36,135 bases of DNA from contig JAFAPR010000061.1 in assembly GCA_019247075.1 (NCBI GenBank), positions 1-36,135 of the forward strand, given 5' to 3'. This stretch comes from Solirubrobacterales bacterium (GTDB lineage Bacteria; Actinomycetota; Thermoleophilia; Solirubrobacterales; Solirubrobacteraceae). Below, in pieces: positions 9,391 to 18,437 of the stretch. Position 1 is the stretch's first letter. Each line of letters opens with the position of its first letter. A program made the position numbers and the translations under genes. The notes below the pieces were generated by a model. It had not been told where the DNA came from and did no database searches. It was given only the letters and a program-made list of their open reading frames with translations.

Positions 9391-9559
9391 ACCCGGCCCG
9401 TGGACAACTCGCCTGTTCGCTGGCTCGGAAACGAACGGGTCGACACAAAACGCGCACTTCGTGCTCGACATGCTCGGCGCCTGCGCCCCGCCAAGCAGAC
9501 GATGATCGCAGCGCCATACGCCAGGGTCTCTGCCAACTCGGGCCCCGAAGCGCGCGAGC

Positions 9560-9670
9560 CGCTAGTCGAGGTCGTCGACCGCCTTCGGCGCGCGAAGCCG
9601 AAGGCCGCCGGCCTGCTCGAGCAAGCCGAGGAGTAGCTGCTCGCGTTCTACTCGTTCCCGCGCGCACGCC
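9560..9670 (+). pseudogene. Fragment of IS256/Mutator-type transposase
   Basis: EVVDRLRRAKPKAAGLLEQAEE(stop)LLAFYSFPRA resembles the IS256 C-terminal pattern (KVAxLLExAExDLLAFxxFP). Confidence 0.5.
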
Positions 9671-10176
9671 ATCCGCTCGTGCTCACAGACGCGGCACAGC
9701 TCGAAATCCCTCGCTCGAACTGTCAAGGAGGCGATGGAACTCAACGCCGCCTGAGCAGCGGACGGCAATCTCGATCGCGAGCCACACGACGAAACGCGAC
9801 TTGACTCGTACGGTAGGATGTCGCCGACTGTGTGCTGAAAAGCGGTAGGGGCTGGAAGGCCGATGTCGGGGTGTGATATGGGTCCGGAAACTCACTAAAG
9901 TGTCGCTGCTCAGAGCCTGTAAGCGGGCGAGAGCGCACCGTTGGGTGTTGGTGATTGCCGCGGCGATGGCCGATACCTACGGACCAATAACGACGCCGTC
10001 ATCGGCGCGATCCGGACCGGGAGCCTGGAAGGCTGTGGCTTGCGGCGAGCCTCTCCCCGGTTGCGCTGAGCCTCTCTGGCGAAGGTTCGGACGTGCGTCG
10101 CGGTATTAATCGACGCGGCGAAGGTGAACCCGTTGGAGCAGTCGCAGCGCCGCCGGCGCAAGTTTATGCGTGCACC

Positions 10177-11619
10177 ATGAGCTCGACATTGGGGGGCTAC
10201 ATGGGTAGATCCCGGAAAGACCGGAGCGGACTTTGGCCTCGCCGTCAAGCCATTTTTCGCAATGGGGCCGGCGTCCGACTCGCAGTGGTAGCGCTCATCG
10301 GCTTGTCGACTCTGGCCGCGGTGTTGACGCTGATCTTCCGCTTTTCAGTGGAGGCTGCCACCCTGCGCGCCACGATCGGAACCACACTCGTCCTGTCTGG
10401 GCTCACGAGCGCGTGGTTCATCTGGGTTCGGAGCACCCGCACTCGACAGGTTTCCGACCTTCTTTTGTTGGTCGCCGTCCTTACGCTCACGTCTGCGCAG
10501 TTCGTATTCTTCGCCGCGCCAGCGATTGCAGACTCGCATTCTCCGGACCGCGACGCGGCGATCCCTCTCATCGCGCACCTGGAAGCCGCCGGCATGTTCG
10601 CCGCCGCGGCACTCGCGCGCCGCCGCCTCGTCTCCACGCGACGGCAAGCAACCGCCCTTCTCGCGACGCCGGTTCTCGGTGCTGTGGCAGTGGGCGTCGG
10701 CGCGCTATTGATTTATGGCGACTCAGCGTGGTATGGCCCCGACGCGCATCCTGGCTCGACGACAACTGCACAAGCGGTTGCGCTCACCGTGCCAGGCGCT
10801 TTTCTTATGTTGGTGGCCGCCATCGGATTTGTACGCCGCTCCCTCCGGCAGCGCGACATGAGCATAGGGTTGCTCGGGGCTGCGGCGATCCTACTGGCCG
10901 CGGCTTGGTCGCATTCGCTGCTCGTCTCCAGGGTGACAGCCAACTCGGTTTCCGGGCACGACTGCCTATGCGTCGCAGCATCCGGGTTGATCCTGCTCGT
11001 CGCATTCAGCTCCCACACACAACTAAAGCGTGCGCAAGCAGACGAAGCTACGGCGGCGGAGCGACGACGGCTCGTCTGCGAACTCCATGACGGAATGGCT
11101 CAAGACCTCGCGTTCATAGCCACCTACGCGGAGCACCTTGTTCAAGATTTCGGTCCCGAGCATCCACTCACCGTTGCGGCGCGGCGCGCACTTGCGGCCT
11201 CGCGCGGCGTTATCGTCGACCTCTCCGCATCCGATGCGCGGAACGCGGCTTCAGCCTTACGAACGGTGGCCGATGAACTCTCCACTCGTCACGGTGTCCG
11301 TATTACCGTGGAGGCTGATGGCGAAGCCCTCACCACTCGTATACGCGAGGCGGTGGTCGGGATTGCCCGCGAGGCGATTGTGAACGCGATCCAGCACGGA
11401 CAGGCGCAGCACATCAGCGTGTCGCTGGAAACCCGCAACGACACGCTCACGCTCCGAATCAGCGATGACGGCCGGGGCCTCAGAAAAGGGATCTCAGTCG
11501 ATCAGAACCGAGGCTTCGGAATCCGAGCGATGCGTGAGCGGGCCGCAGCGATCGGCGGCGACCTAATCGTGGACGAACGGAACGACGGAGGCGTCACCGT
11601 GGAAGCCGTCGTCACGTGA
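10177..11619 (+). CDS. Membrane sensor histidine kinase (HisKA_3/HATPase)
   Basis: Multiple hydrophobic segments, then RRRLVCELHDGMAQDLAFIATYAEHL and HATPase motifs GIAREAIVNAIQHG, ISDDGRGL, GFGIRAMRERAAAIGG. ORF opens at 10093; alternative starts at 10177 and 10201. Confidence 0.92.
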   Translation: MSSTLGGYMGRSRKDRSGLWPRRQAIFRNGAGVRLAVVALIGLSTLAAVLTLIFRFSVEAATLRATIGTTLVLSGLTSAWFIWVRSTRTRQVSDLLLLVAVLTLTSAQFVFFAAPAIADSHSPDRDAAIPLIAHLEAAGMFAAAALARRRLVSTRRQATALLATPVLGAVAVGVGALLIYGDSAWYGPDAHPGSTTTAQAVALTVPGAFLMLVAAIGFVRRSLRQRDMSIGLLGAAAILLAAAWSHSLLVSRVTANSVSGHDCLCVAASGLILLVAFSSHTQLKRAQADEATAAERRRLVCELHDGMAQDLAFIATYAEHLVQDFGPEHPLTVAARRALAASRGVIVDLSASDARNAASALRTVADELSTRHGVRITVEADGEALTTRIREAVVGIAREAIVNAIQHGQAQHISVSLETRNDTLTLRISDDGRGLRKGISVDQNRGFGIRAMRERAAAIGGDLIVDERNDGGVTVEAVVT

Positions 11620-12236
11620 CGCTATCGCAAGGGCTGCAGCCAAGCGTCTTGATCGCCGATCTACCGGCGATCCGGCTCGGAGTCCGGATTGCGCTCGAAG
11701 GCGCGGTCCGAGTTTGCGCAGAGGCAGGCGATGCCGAAGAGGCGATCAGCGCAGCGCAGCGCGAACAGCCGGACATCTGCTTGATCGGACTGGATTTACC
11801 AGGAGACGGAATCGGCGCAATCCGTGGAATTTGCGAGGTTGCACCCGGCACGGCAGCGATCGCGCTGGCCGCCTCGCGAGACGCCAATGATCTGCTGGCG
11901 TGCGTGCATGCCGGAGCTGTCGGTTATGTCACAGGTACCATCCGTCCTGCGCCTTTGCGCCGAGTCGTTGCGGGCGTACGCGCGGGCGAGGCCGTAATAC
12001 CCCGCGTTATGGTCCGCGTGCTCGTCCGCGAACTCCAGCGAGCCGCGTCCGGTAGCGGCGGTTTGACACCGCGCGAGACGCAAGTGCTTGACTTGCTACG
12101 GCGAGGGCGCTCAACCGCTGCCATCGCCGACGATCTCGGCATCTCATCGGTAACGGTGCGTCGCCACATCTCAGGCTCCATGCAGAAGCTCGGCGCCGAA
12201 GACCGCACCGCGTTAACCCAAGCCCGGGGCTCGTAG
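11616..12236 (+). CDS. LuxR/NarL-type response regulator with degenerate receiver domain
   Basis: GTG start overlaps the kinase stop (GTGA). C-terminal HTH LTPRETQVLDLLRRGRSTAAIADDLGISSVTVRRHISGSMQKLGAEDRTAL. Receiver active-site residues mostly missing. Confidence 0.9.
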   Translation: MTLSQGLQPSVLIADLPAIRLGVRIALEGAVRVCAEAGDAEEAISAAQREQPDICLIGLDLPGDGIGAIRGICEVAPGTAAIALAASRDANDLLACVHAGAVGYVTGTIRPAPLRRVVAGVRAGEAVIPRVMVRVLVRELQRAASGSGGLTPRETQVLDLLRRGRSTAAIADDLGISSVTVRRHISGSMQKLGAEDRTALTQARGS

Positions 12237-12277
12237 TCCAGCCTCGTTCCGCCGACGGGACGGACGCGAACGCCTGT

Positions 12278-12294
12278 CGCCTGCTGAGCAGGCG
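12278..12294 (+). terminator. Possible terminator hairpin downstream of the HK/RR pair
   Basis: CGCCTGC-TGA-GCAGGCG, perfect 7-bp stem 42 nt after the RR stop; no T-run. Confidence 0.4.
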
Positions 12295-12474
12295 TTGAGC
12301 CGGACCTGAACACGAAACAAGATATTTCGTCCACTCCGCAGGCGATCTTCAGCGGGCACTATGTTTAGCGCGCTCTTGATGTCATGAAGGAGCGGGCCTC
12401 CTGGCGCTTCGGTGCCCGGTGCGGTATGCCACCGGATGCCAAGAATCAACCGGACCGAGGCGGCCCACGCATGC

Positions 12475-12860
12475 ATTCGGTCGGGATTGTTTGCACCGCT
12501 CGCGTTCGCACGTCGCCGTTGTCGGCGATGAAGGCGACGTGCTCCCCTCGCGGCGCATCGTCAATGACCCAGCGCTCTTCCTGCAGCTGATGGCGGAGAT
12601 CGATGGCGAATGCTGGGGCGCGCTGGAGGCGACCTATGGCTGGGAGTGGCTGGCCGAGTGCTCCAGCATGCCGGCTATGAGCTGCCCCCGGCGCACCCGC
12701 TGCGCACCAAGGCGATCGCCTCGGCTAGGGTGAAGACCGACGCCGTCGACACCAAGACGCTCGCGCACCTGTTGCGAAGCGACTTGTTGCGAGATGCGTA
12801 TATCGCTCCGCGGGAGATGCGCGAACTGCGCGACCGGTTGCGAAATCAGCGGTCGACGAA
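12475..12860 (+). pseudogene. IS110-family transposase, N-terminal fragment
   Basis: HRSRSHVAVVGDEGDVLPSRRIVNDPALFLQLMAEIDGE, frameshift, then RVLQHAGYELPPAHPLRTKAIASARVKTDAVDTKTLAHLLRSDLLRDAYIAPREMRELRDRLR; reading frame then lost. Confidence 0.82.
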
Positions 12861-13149
12861 GCTGAAGCCCACAAACACGGGCAATTCAGCCCCCAAACCC
12901 GCCCACATGCCTATCAACTGTCGACTCCGGACGATCTGTTGAGGGAATCCGCGTCCTCCGCAAGGCCGCCTCCGAGCGCACACGCGCACAAATCCGGAGG
13001 GTCGACCCCCACTCGAGCAAGGATTCGTGTTGCGGCGCAAACCTTGAACTCCATTTCTTGCCGCACAAAATCCGTGCGCTGATCAGCGTCGCGCCCCGAT
13101 CCGCGCTTTGGATCACTCATTATTCGATGCTTCTCCGCAACGGATACGG

Positions 13150-14259
13150 TCACTCGGAGTGGAATCGACTCGCACGGAACGGCGAGACCAGCGGGTCGAT
13201 ATCCCCATGGATGATCTCGGCGGCTAGCAGGCGACCAACGATTGGTCCGAGCGTTATCCCACTGTGAGTGACAGCTTCGTAGTACCCGTCGATATCAATG
13301 GCTTTGCCAATTGCAGGGAAACCGTCCACGGGGACGGGCCGGTATCCGACTCGCGTCTCGACCACCGATGCGCGGGCGAGCTCGGGCAGCGTCTGCGCCG
13401 CGATCCGTTTGACCTCGTCGCCGAGCTGCTCAGAGGCGCGCCCTGCCTTGCGAAGTGCCGGCTCCACGCTCCGCACCAGGAGAAAGACGCGCCCGGGGCC
13501 GTCTGGACGGATCGCAATGCCGGTCGGGTGAATCACGCGCGCGACCAGATCCCTGCTCGTCTGCACGCGGACCGCGAGCCCAGGGCTATCCCTCATCGGT
13601 AGGACTCGCCCCAGGAGCCTGGCAACGCCCGCGGCGCCGGGTCCCGCGGCGTTCACGACCTTCTCCACCGGGTACGTCTCGCCACCGCCAAGCTCGATCG
13701 ACGACACGGCTGCGCCGACGACATTGATCTTGCGGAGCATGCTTCCGAACGCCGTCGTCGCGCCCATTTCCACTGCCGCGTCGACTAGTGTCCGGACCAG
13801 ATTAGGTCCGTCTACCCACGACTCCGACGGAAACAACGCCACCAATGCTGCAGGGGATGGGAACGCAACGTGTGGCTCGAGCAGCGTTTGCACCCGCCCC
13901 GCCTCCCACACCTCCGCCGGATAACCGCGCCCCCGCAGCTGCTGTACGGCATCGACGAGTTCCCGCTCGTCCCGATAGTCCCACCGCAGATGACCGGTTG
14001 GATTCCACCAACTCGCGCCGGGAAGCTCGCCCACCAGCCTTTCGTACTCTCTGCACCCAGCGAAGTTCAGGGCAAAGTAAGCCTGATGTTCGGCTTTGGC
14101 AGATGCGTTGACCCAGGCTAGGCTGGCGCGCGTCGTCAGTTCCCCAGGGCGCTGTGCGTCCACCATCAGCACGTTCACCCCCTCGCGGGCCAGGTAATAC
14201 CCGACGCAGGCACCCACGACGCCGCTGCCGATTACCGCAACGCGCCCGACATCGGGCAT
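13150..14259 (-). CDS. FAD-dependent oxidoreductase, DAO (D-amino acid oxidase/dehydrogenase-like) family
   Basis: N-terminal Rossmann motif VAVIGSGVVGACVGYYLAREGVNVLMVDA; C-terminal RVGYRPVPVDGFPAIGKAIDIDGYYEAVTHSGITLGPIVGRLLAAEI. ATG at 14259 (ORF extended to 14526). Confidence 0.9.
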   Translation of the reverse strand: MPDVGRVAVIGSGVVGACVGYYLAREGVNVLMVDAQRPGELTTRASLAWVNASAKAEHQAYFALNFAGCREYERLVGELPGASWWNPTGHLRWDYRDERELVDAVQQLRGRGYPAEVWEAGRVQTLLEPHVAFPSPAALVALFPSESWVDGPNLVRTLVDAAVEMGATTAFGSMLRKINVVGAAVSSIELGGGETYPVEKVVNAAGPGAAGVARLLGRVLPMRDSPGLAVRVQTSRDLVARVIHPTGIAIRPDGPGRVFLLVRSVEPALRKAGRASEQLGDEVKRIAAQTLPELARASVVETRVGYRPVPVDGFPAIGKAIDIDGYYEAVTHSGITLGPIVGRLLAAEIIHGDIDPLVSPFRASRFHSE

Positions 14260-14375
14260 CGAAGACCCCGGGGGAACCGCCCGACCCACTGGGGGCAATC
14301 GCCGAGAGGCACTCTGTGACCGTGCGCTAGCCTGGCGTCCCATCCATTGCGCAGCGCAGCTACACAGGGTCCAGC

Positions 14376-15182
14376 GTGTTTGGGGGTGATCAAAGCACTG
14401 AGCTGATTCGGCACCATTGGGACCGCCGGGCCGGCAAATTCGACGAGGAGGCCGATCACGGTCTGGTGAGCGATGAGCAACGGGAAGCGTGGCACAGTCT
14501 GCTCTCGCGGCTCGTCGGCGGCTCACCGCGGCGGGTCCTAGACGTAGGGTGCGGCACCGGCTTCCTCGCGCTCAGGTTAGCTGAGCTCGGGCATATCGTT
14601 ACGGGGGTCGATCTGTCGGGGAAGATGATCGAGCAGGCGCGCGACAAGGCCGAGCAGGCAGCCCTAAAGATCGAGTTCGAGCTCGGCGACGCAGTTGAGC
14701 TCGACTGCGCTGACGAGACGTATGACTTCGTGGTGGCCCGACACGTCATCTGGAATCTGCCTGACCCTGCGCGAGGAGTAGCGGAGTGGCTGCGCGTGCT
14801 TCGCCCGGGGGGGCGCCTTCTGCTGTTCGAGTGCAAGTGGGCGGACAGCGAAGCGATGGCGCGGTCACACAGACGCCCGACGATGAGGCTTTTTACTCGG
14901 GTGCTGGGTTGGGCCGCGGTCATCATTCGCAGCAGCTGGTACCGGACCAAACTTCTCAGCTGGAGATATAGGCGACTCGCGTTACGATTGCCGTTCGCCG
15001 GCGGACCGGCGCAGAGCCAACTTGTCTCATTCCTAGAAGCGAACTCCGTCTACGACGTCTCTGCGGAGCCGCTCATGGATCCAACGCTGTGGGGCATGGA
15101 CCCAACGCTTTGGGGCGAGTCGCAGCAATATCCGCGGTACGTTGTCGCAGGCACGCGTTCTGCGCGGCGGAAAGACGAGTGA
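14376..15182 (+). CDS. Class I SAM-dependent methyltransferase
   Basis: VLDVGCGTGFLALRLAELGHIVTGVDLS, FELGDAVELDCADETYDFVVARHVIWNLPDP, LRVLRPGGRLLLFE. Confidence 0.93.
   Translation: MFGGDQSTELIRHHWDRRAGKFDEEADHGLVSDEQREAWHSLLSRLVGGSPRRVLDVGCGTGFLALRLAELGHIVTGVDLSGKMIEQARDKAEQAALKIEFELGDAVELDCADETYDFVVARHVIWNLPDPARGVAEWLRVLRPGGRLLLFECKWADSEAMARSHRRPTMRLFTRVLGWAAVIIRSSWYRTKLLSWRYRRLALRLPFAGGPAQSQLVSFLEANSVYDVSAEPLMDPTLWGMDPTLWGESQQYPRYVVAGTRSARRKDE
15075..15116 (+). repeat. 21-bp tandem duplication inside the methyltransferase gene
   Basis: atggatccaacgctgtggggc / atggacccaacgctttggggc, both encoding MDPTLWG; two mismatches, both synonymous. Confidence 0.95.
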
Positions 15183-15400
15183 GACCTGGCGCGTTGTAGG
15201 CGAGGATCGCCCATCCCCAGATCTGCGCTTGATGCGTCTGGAGGTCTGCTCCTGGTGGCAAGCGATGAGCACCGTCTGCCGCGCGACCTTGCCAGCTCGC
15301 CGGGAAGTTCCTTCCCCCCGACCGGCAAGGCATCGTCCCACAGGCACTCCGGCTGGGCCGCCAGGAGCGTCAGCACACGCACTCCTTACGGCGAGAAACC
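15183..15400 (-). pseudogene. Possible transposase remnant
   Basis: Minus-strand pieces RVLTLLAAQPECLWDDALPVGGKELPGELA and QIWGWAILAYN in different frames look like decayed transposase termini; family not certain. Confidence 0.3.
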
Positions 15401-15695
15401 CCGTCACATGCAGGGATTCTCCTCGGCCCACCGGACAGAACGTCCCTTCACAGGCCCTACTTATTCGGCGGCAAGTCGCTTGCCCCACCGCGCTTCACCG
15501 CCCGCCGTCCATTATCACGCCGCGCTCGTGCTCCGCAACGTGCTCGGGTTCTCCGCCACCGGTCGCCGACATGCCTGGCCGCCCGATAACCTTGTTGCGG
15601 CTTGTCTCCCGAAAGTTCAAGGAGGGTATCGTGGGCTGGTCTTGCTGAACCCTTCCTGAAACTCCATATGCGCTGAACTGCGAGGCTGATGCTCG

Positions 15696-16898
15696 GTGCT
15701 TCGGCGTTTAGCGGTCGCCTATACGGTCAACGAGTTAGGCAACTGGCTCGGGACGGTCGCGCTGACTGTCGCGGTGTTCGACCACACGCACAGCGCGATT
15801 GCGACCGCGGCGCTATTCGTGTCGGTCCGCTTTGTGCCAGCCCTCGTGGTTACGGCCGGGGTGGCGTGGCTTGAGTCGGCTGGACGGCGAGGCACGCTCG
15901 CGGTCCTCTATTCCGTGCAGGCGCTGACCACGGGTGGCTTGGCCGTGCTCGTTGCGCACCCGGTCCTCGCTCCCATCCTCGTGCTCGGCGCGTTGGACGG
16001 GGCGGCAGCCCTGGCCGCCCGCGCTCTCCTGCGGGCCGTGGTCTCGCAGGAGGCGGGGGACGATGCCACGCGCCGACGGGCCAACGGCAATCTCAACCTG
16101 GGGTGGGCGACCACCGCGGCACTCGGCCCAGCGATCGGTGGCGTGCTGACCGGAGCCCTCGGCGCCACGCCCGTCCTGCTGATCGATGTAGCGTCGTTCG
16201 CGCTCACAGCTGCACTGGTGCTGCGCGTGCCGACCTCTCGCACCGACGCGGCTCGCGGCGGCGTTCTCGAGCAATTGCGGAGCGCCCGTCGGTACATAGC
16301 CGGGGACGCAACGCTGGGCTGGCTTCTTGGTACTGAGGCCGTCGCACTGGTTTTCTTCGCCGCTGTGGTGCCCGTGGAAGTGATCTTCGCCAAGGCGACG
16401 CTCCGAGCGGGAGACGGCGGCTACGGAGCTCTGCTGGCCGCGTGGGGGGCGGGGATGTTCTTCGGTAGCACGATCTTCGCCCGCGCCGGGCACCGTAGCC
16501 TGGGCGCGTTATTGACCGTCAGCACTGCAGCAGTGGCGGTCGCCTACCTGGGGGTAGCGGCCGCTGGACTGCTCTGGATCGCGTGCGTCTTTTGCTTTGT
16601 CGGCGGCACGGGCAATGGCGTGCAGTGGATCGCGTTGATCACCGCCGTCCAAGAACGGACGCCGAGCGCCCTTCAAGGTCGCTTGATGGGCGTGGTTGAA
16701 TCGATGGGGGCTCTGTGCCCCGCAGTCGGCTTCGCGCTCGGCGGCGCGGTCACGGCGGCGACGGACCCGCGCGCAACCTTCGCCATGGCCGGTATCGCGG
16801 CCGCCGTGGCAACATTCGCCTTTGCCCGTCTGGCGGTGCTCGGTCGCGCTGCTCGGGCCACCCAGACAGACATGGGCGCCGGTGAGCCTGTGGGCTGA
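15696..16898 (+). CDS. MFS transporter
   Basis: 400 aa with repeated hydrophobic helices, e.g. GNWLGTVALTVAVFDHTHSAIATAALFVSVRFVPALVVTAGVAWL and GWATTAALGPAIGGVLTGALGATPVLLIDVASF. Confidence 0.88.
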   Translation: MLRRLAVAYTVNELGNWLGTVALTVAVFDHTHSAIATAALFVSVRFVPALVVTAGVAWLESAGRRGTLAVLYSVQALTTGGLAVLVAHPVLAPILVLGALDGAAALAARALLRAVVSQEAGDDATRRRANGNLNLGWATTAALGPAIGGVLTGALGATPVLLIDVASFALTAALVLRVPTSRTDAARGGVLEQLRSARRYIAGDATLGWLLGTEAVALVFFAAVVPVEVIFAKATLRAGDGGYGALLAAWGAGMFFGSTIFARAGHRSLGALLTVSTAAVAVAYLGVAAAGLLWIACVFCFVGGTGNGVQWIALITAVQERTPSALQGRLMGVVESMGALCPAVGFALGGAVTAATDPRATFAMAGIAAAVATFAFARLAVLGRAARATQTDMGAGEPVG

Positions 16899-16939
16899 AC
16901 TTAAAGACCAATGGTTGCACCGGTTAACTGAGGTACGGC

Positions 16940-18355
16940 ATGATTAGGACTTCCATGGGCGCGCGCGTTCACCGGCCAACCGGGAGAGGTCTCTACGTCA
17001 TCAGCCAGGTGACGCTGCTCGGTGCCGCGGCGGCGGGTGTCGTTCTCACATGGGAGAACCTCGATTGGCACCCGCTCTGGGTGGCTGGCGTCCTGGCGGC
17101 TCTGGCGATCGGCGCTCACGCCTTCGCAATCCGCATCGGAAATCAGCGCCTGTCGGCATCGTTCATCGCGCTGGTGCTGGCGATGGTCGTGCTAGGACCC
17201 GCCCCCGCGGCCGTGATCGGCTTCTCCACGATGTTCGTCGATGGCGCGCGGCGGCGGATGTGGCGCCAGCCGCTGCCGTGGCTAACGAACGCCGCCACGT
17301 ACGCCGCCTTCCCGCTCGCCGGCGCATTCCTTGTGACAGCCATTCTGGGACAGGACGTCCACGGGCCGAGCGGATTGCGTGTAGACGGTCCGACCCTCGC
17401 TGCCGCCGTCTGCGCGGTCTACGTCGCGACCAATCTGATCAATTTCGGGTTGATCGCAACGCACTACCGCGTCGTCAGCGGGCGGGGGATCTTTACGCAG
17501 GCCCAGACGCTGCTGGTGCCGATGCTTCCCAGCGAACTCGCCGCCGCCGTGCTCACCGCGCTGTTTGCCACGGCTTACGCGCAGTTTCACCAGGGTGCGA
17601 TCGTCATCCTCGGCCTGGTCGTCGTGCTGGCCGTTTTTATGGCGATGGTGCGTGCGCTCGCTCGATCCGAGGACCGCGCCGATCAGCTCGCCGCACGCTC
17701 CAGGCAGCTGGCCCACCTTCAGGTAGGCGTGCTCGCGACACTCCTCGAAACGCTCGCGCTGCGCGATCCCCCCACCTCCCGCCACGGCGCCGCCGTGGCC
17801 CGTCTCGCCCGGGCGCTTGCCCAGGAGCTCTCGCTCCCGGAGCGCGAGCAGGACCTGGTACACACCGCCGGCCTCCTCCACGATATCGGGAAGTTCGCGC
17901 TCCCTGACCGCATTCTGCACGCTACCGCGCTGCGGGAAGAGGACTGGCCACTTGTGAGGCGCCACTGCCAGGACGGCGCCGCGCTCGTCGGCCGGCTCGA
18001 CGGCTATGGCCCGGTGGCGCAGATCATCCTTTACCACCATGAGCGGATTGACGGGACGGGCTATCCGGCGGGATTGATCGGCCGGGAGATTCCCCAGCTG
18101 GCCCGCATCATCGCCGTCTGTGAAACGTACGACGCGCTCACTGGCCGCGACTCATATCGGACCGCGGTGACGCCGGTGGAGGCGTTTGCCGAGCTTCGCC
18201 GGGTGGCCGGCCGCCAGCTCGACGCCGACCTCGTCGACCGCCTGATCGTCTTGTTGCAGCGTGATGGAAGGGGCCTCCTGGTCTCCGGGGAGGTCCAGGA
18301 CGCGACGGCAGACGCCGCTTTCACCCGCTTGGCGCAGGCGATGGCGGAACCCTGA
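16940..18355 (+). CDS. Membrane HD-GYP domain protein (putative cyclic-di-GMP phosphodiesterase)
   Basis: Multi-TM N-terminus, then HTAGLLHDIGKFALPDRIL and YHHERIDGTGYPAGLIGREIPQLARIIAVCETYDALTGRDSYR. Confidence 0.93.
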   Translation: MIRTSMGARVHRPTGRGLYVISQVTLLGAAAAGVVLTWENLDWHPLWVAGVLAALAIGAHAFAIRIGNQRLSASFIALVLAMVVLGPAPAAVIGFSTMFVDGARRRMWRQPLPWLTNAATYAAFPLAGAFLVTAILGQDVHGPSGLRVDGPTLAAAVCAVYVATNLINFGLIATHYRVVSGRGIFTQAQTLLVPMLPSELAAAVLTALFATAYAQFHQGAIVILGLVVVLAVFMAMVRALARSEDRADQLAARSRQLAHLQVGVLATLLETLALRDPPTSRHGAAVARLARALAQELSLPEREQDLVHTAGLLHDIGKFALPDRILHATALREEDWPLVRRHCQDGAALVGRLDGYGPVAQIILYHHERIDGTGYPAGLIGREIPQLARIIAVCETYDALTGRDSYRTAVTPVEAFAELRRVAGRQLDADLVDRLIVLLQRDGRGLLVSGEVQDATADAAFTRLAQAMAEP

Positions 18356-18437
18356 GCGGGATACGAGGCATAATGGGTTAGCTGCGAGCGCGGGGGGAAC
18401 CTGCAACGGGGACAAGCCGCGTAAGGTTGGGTGAGAG

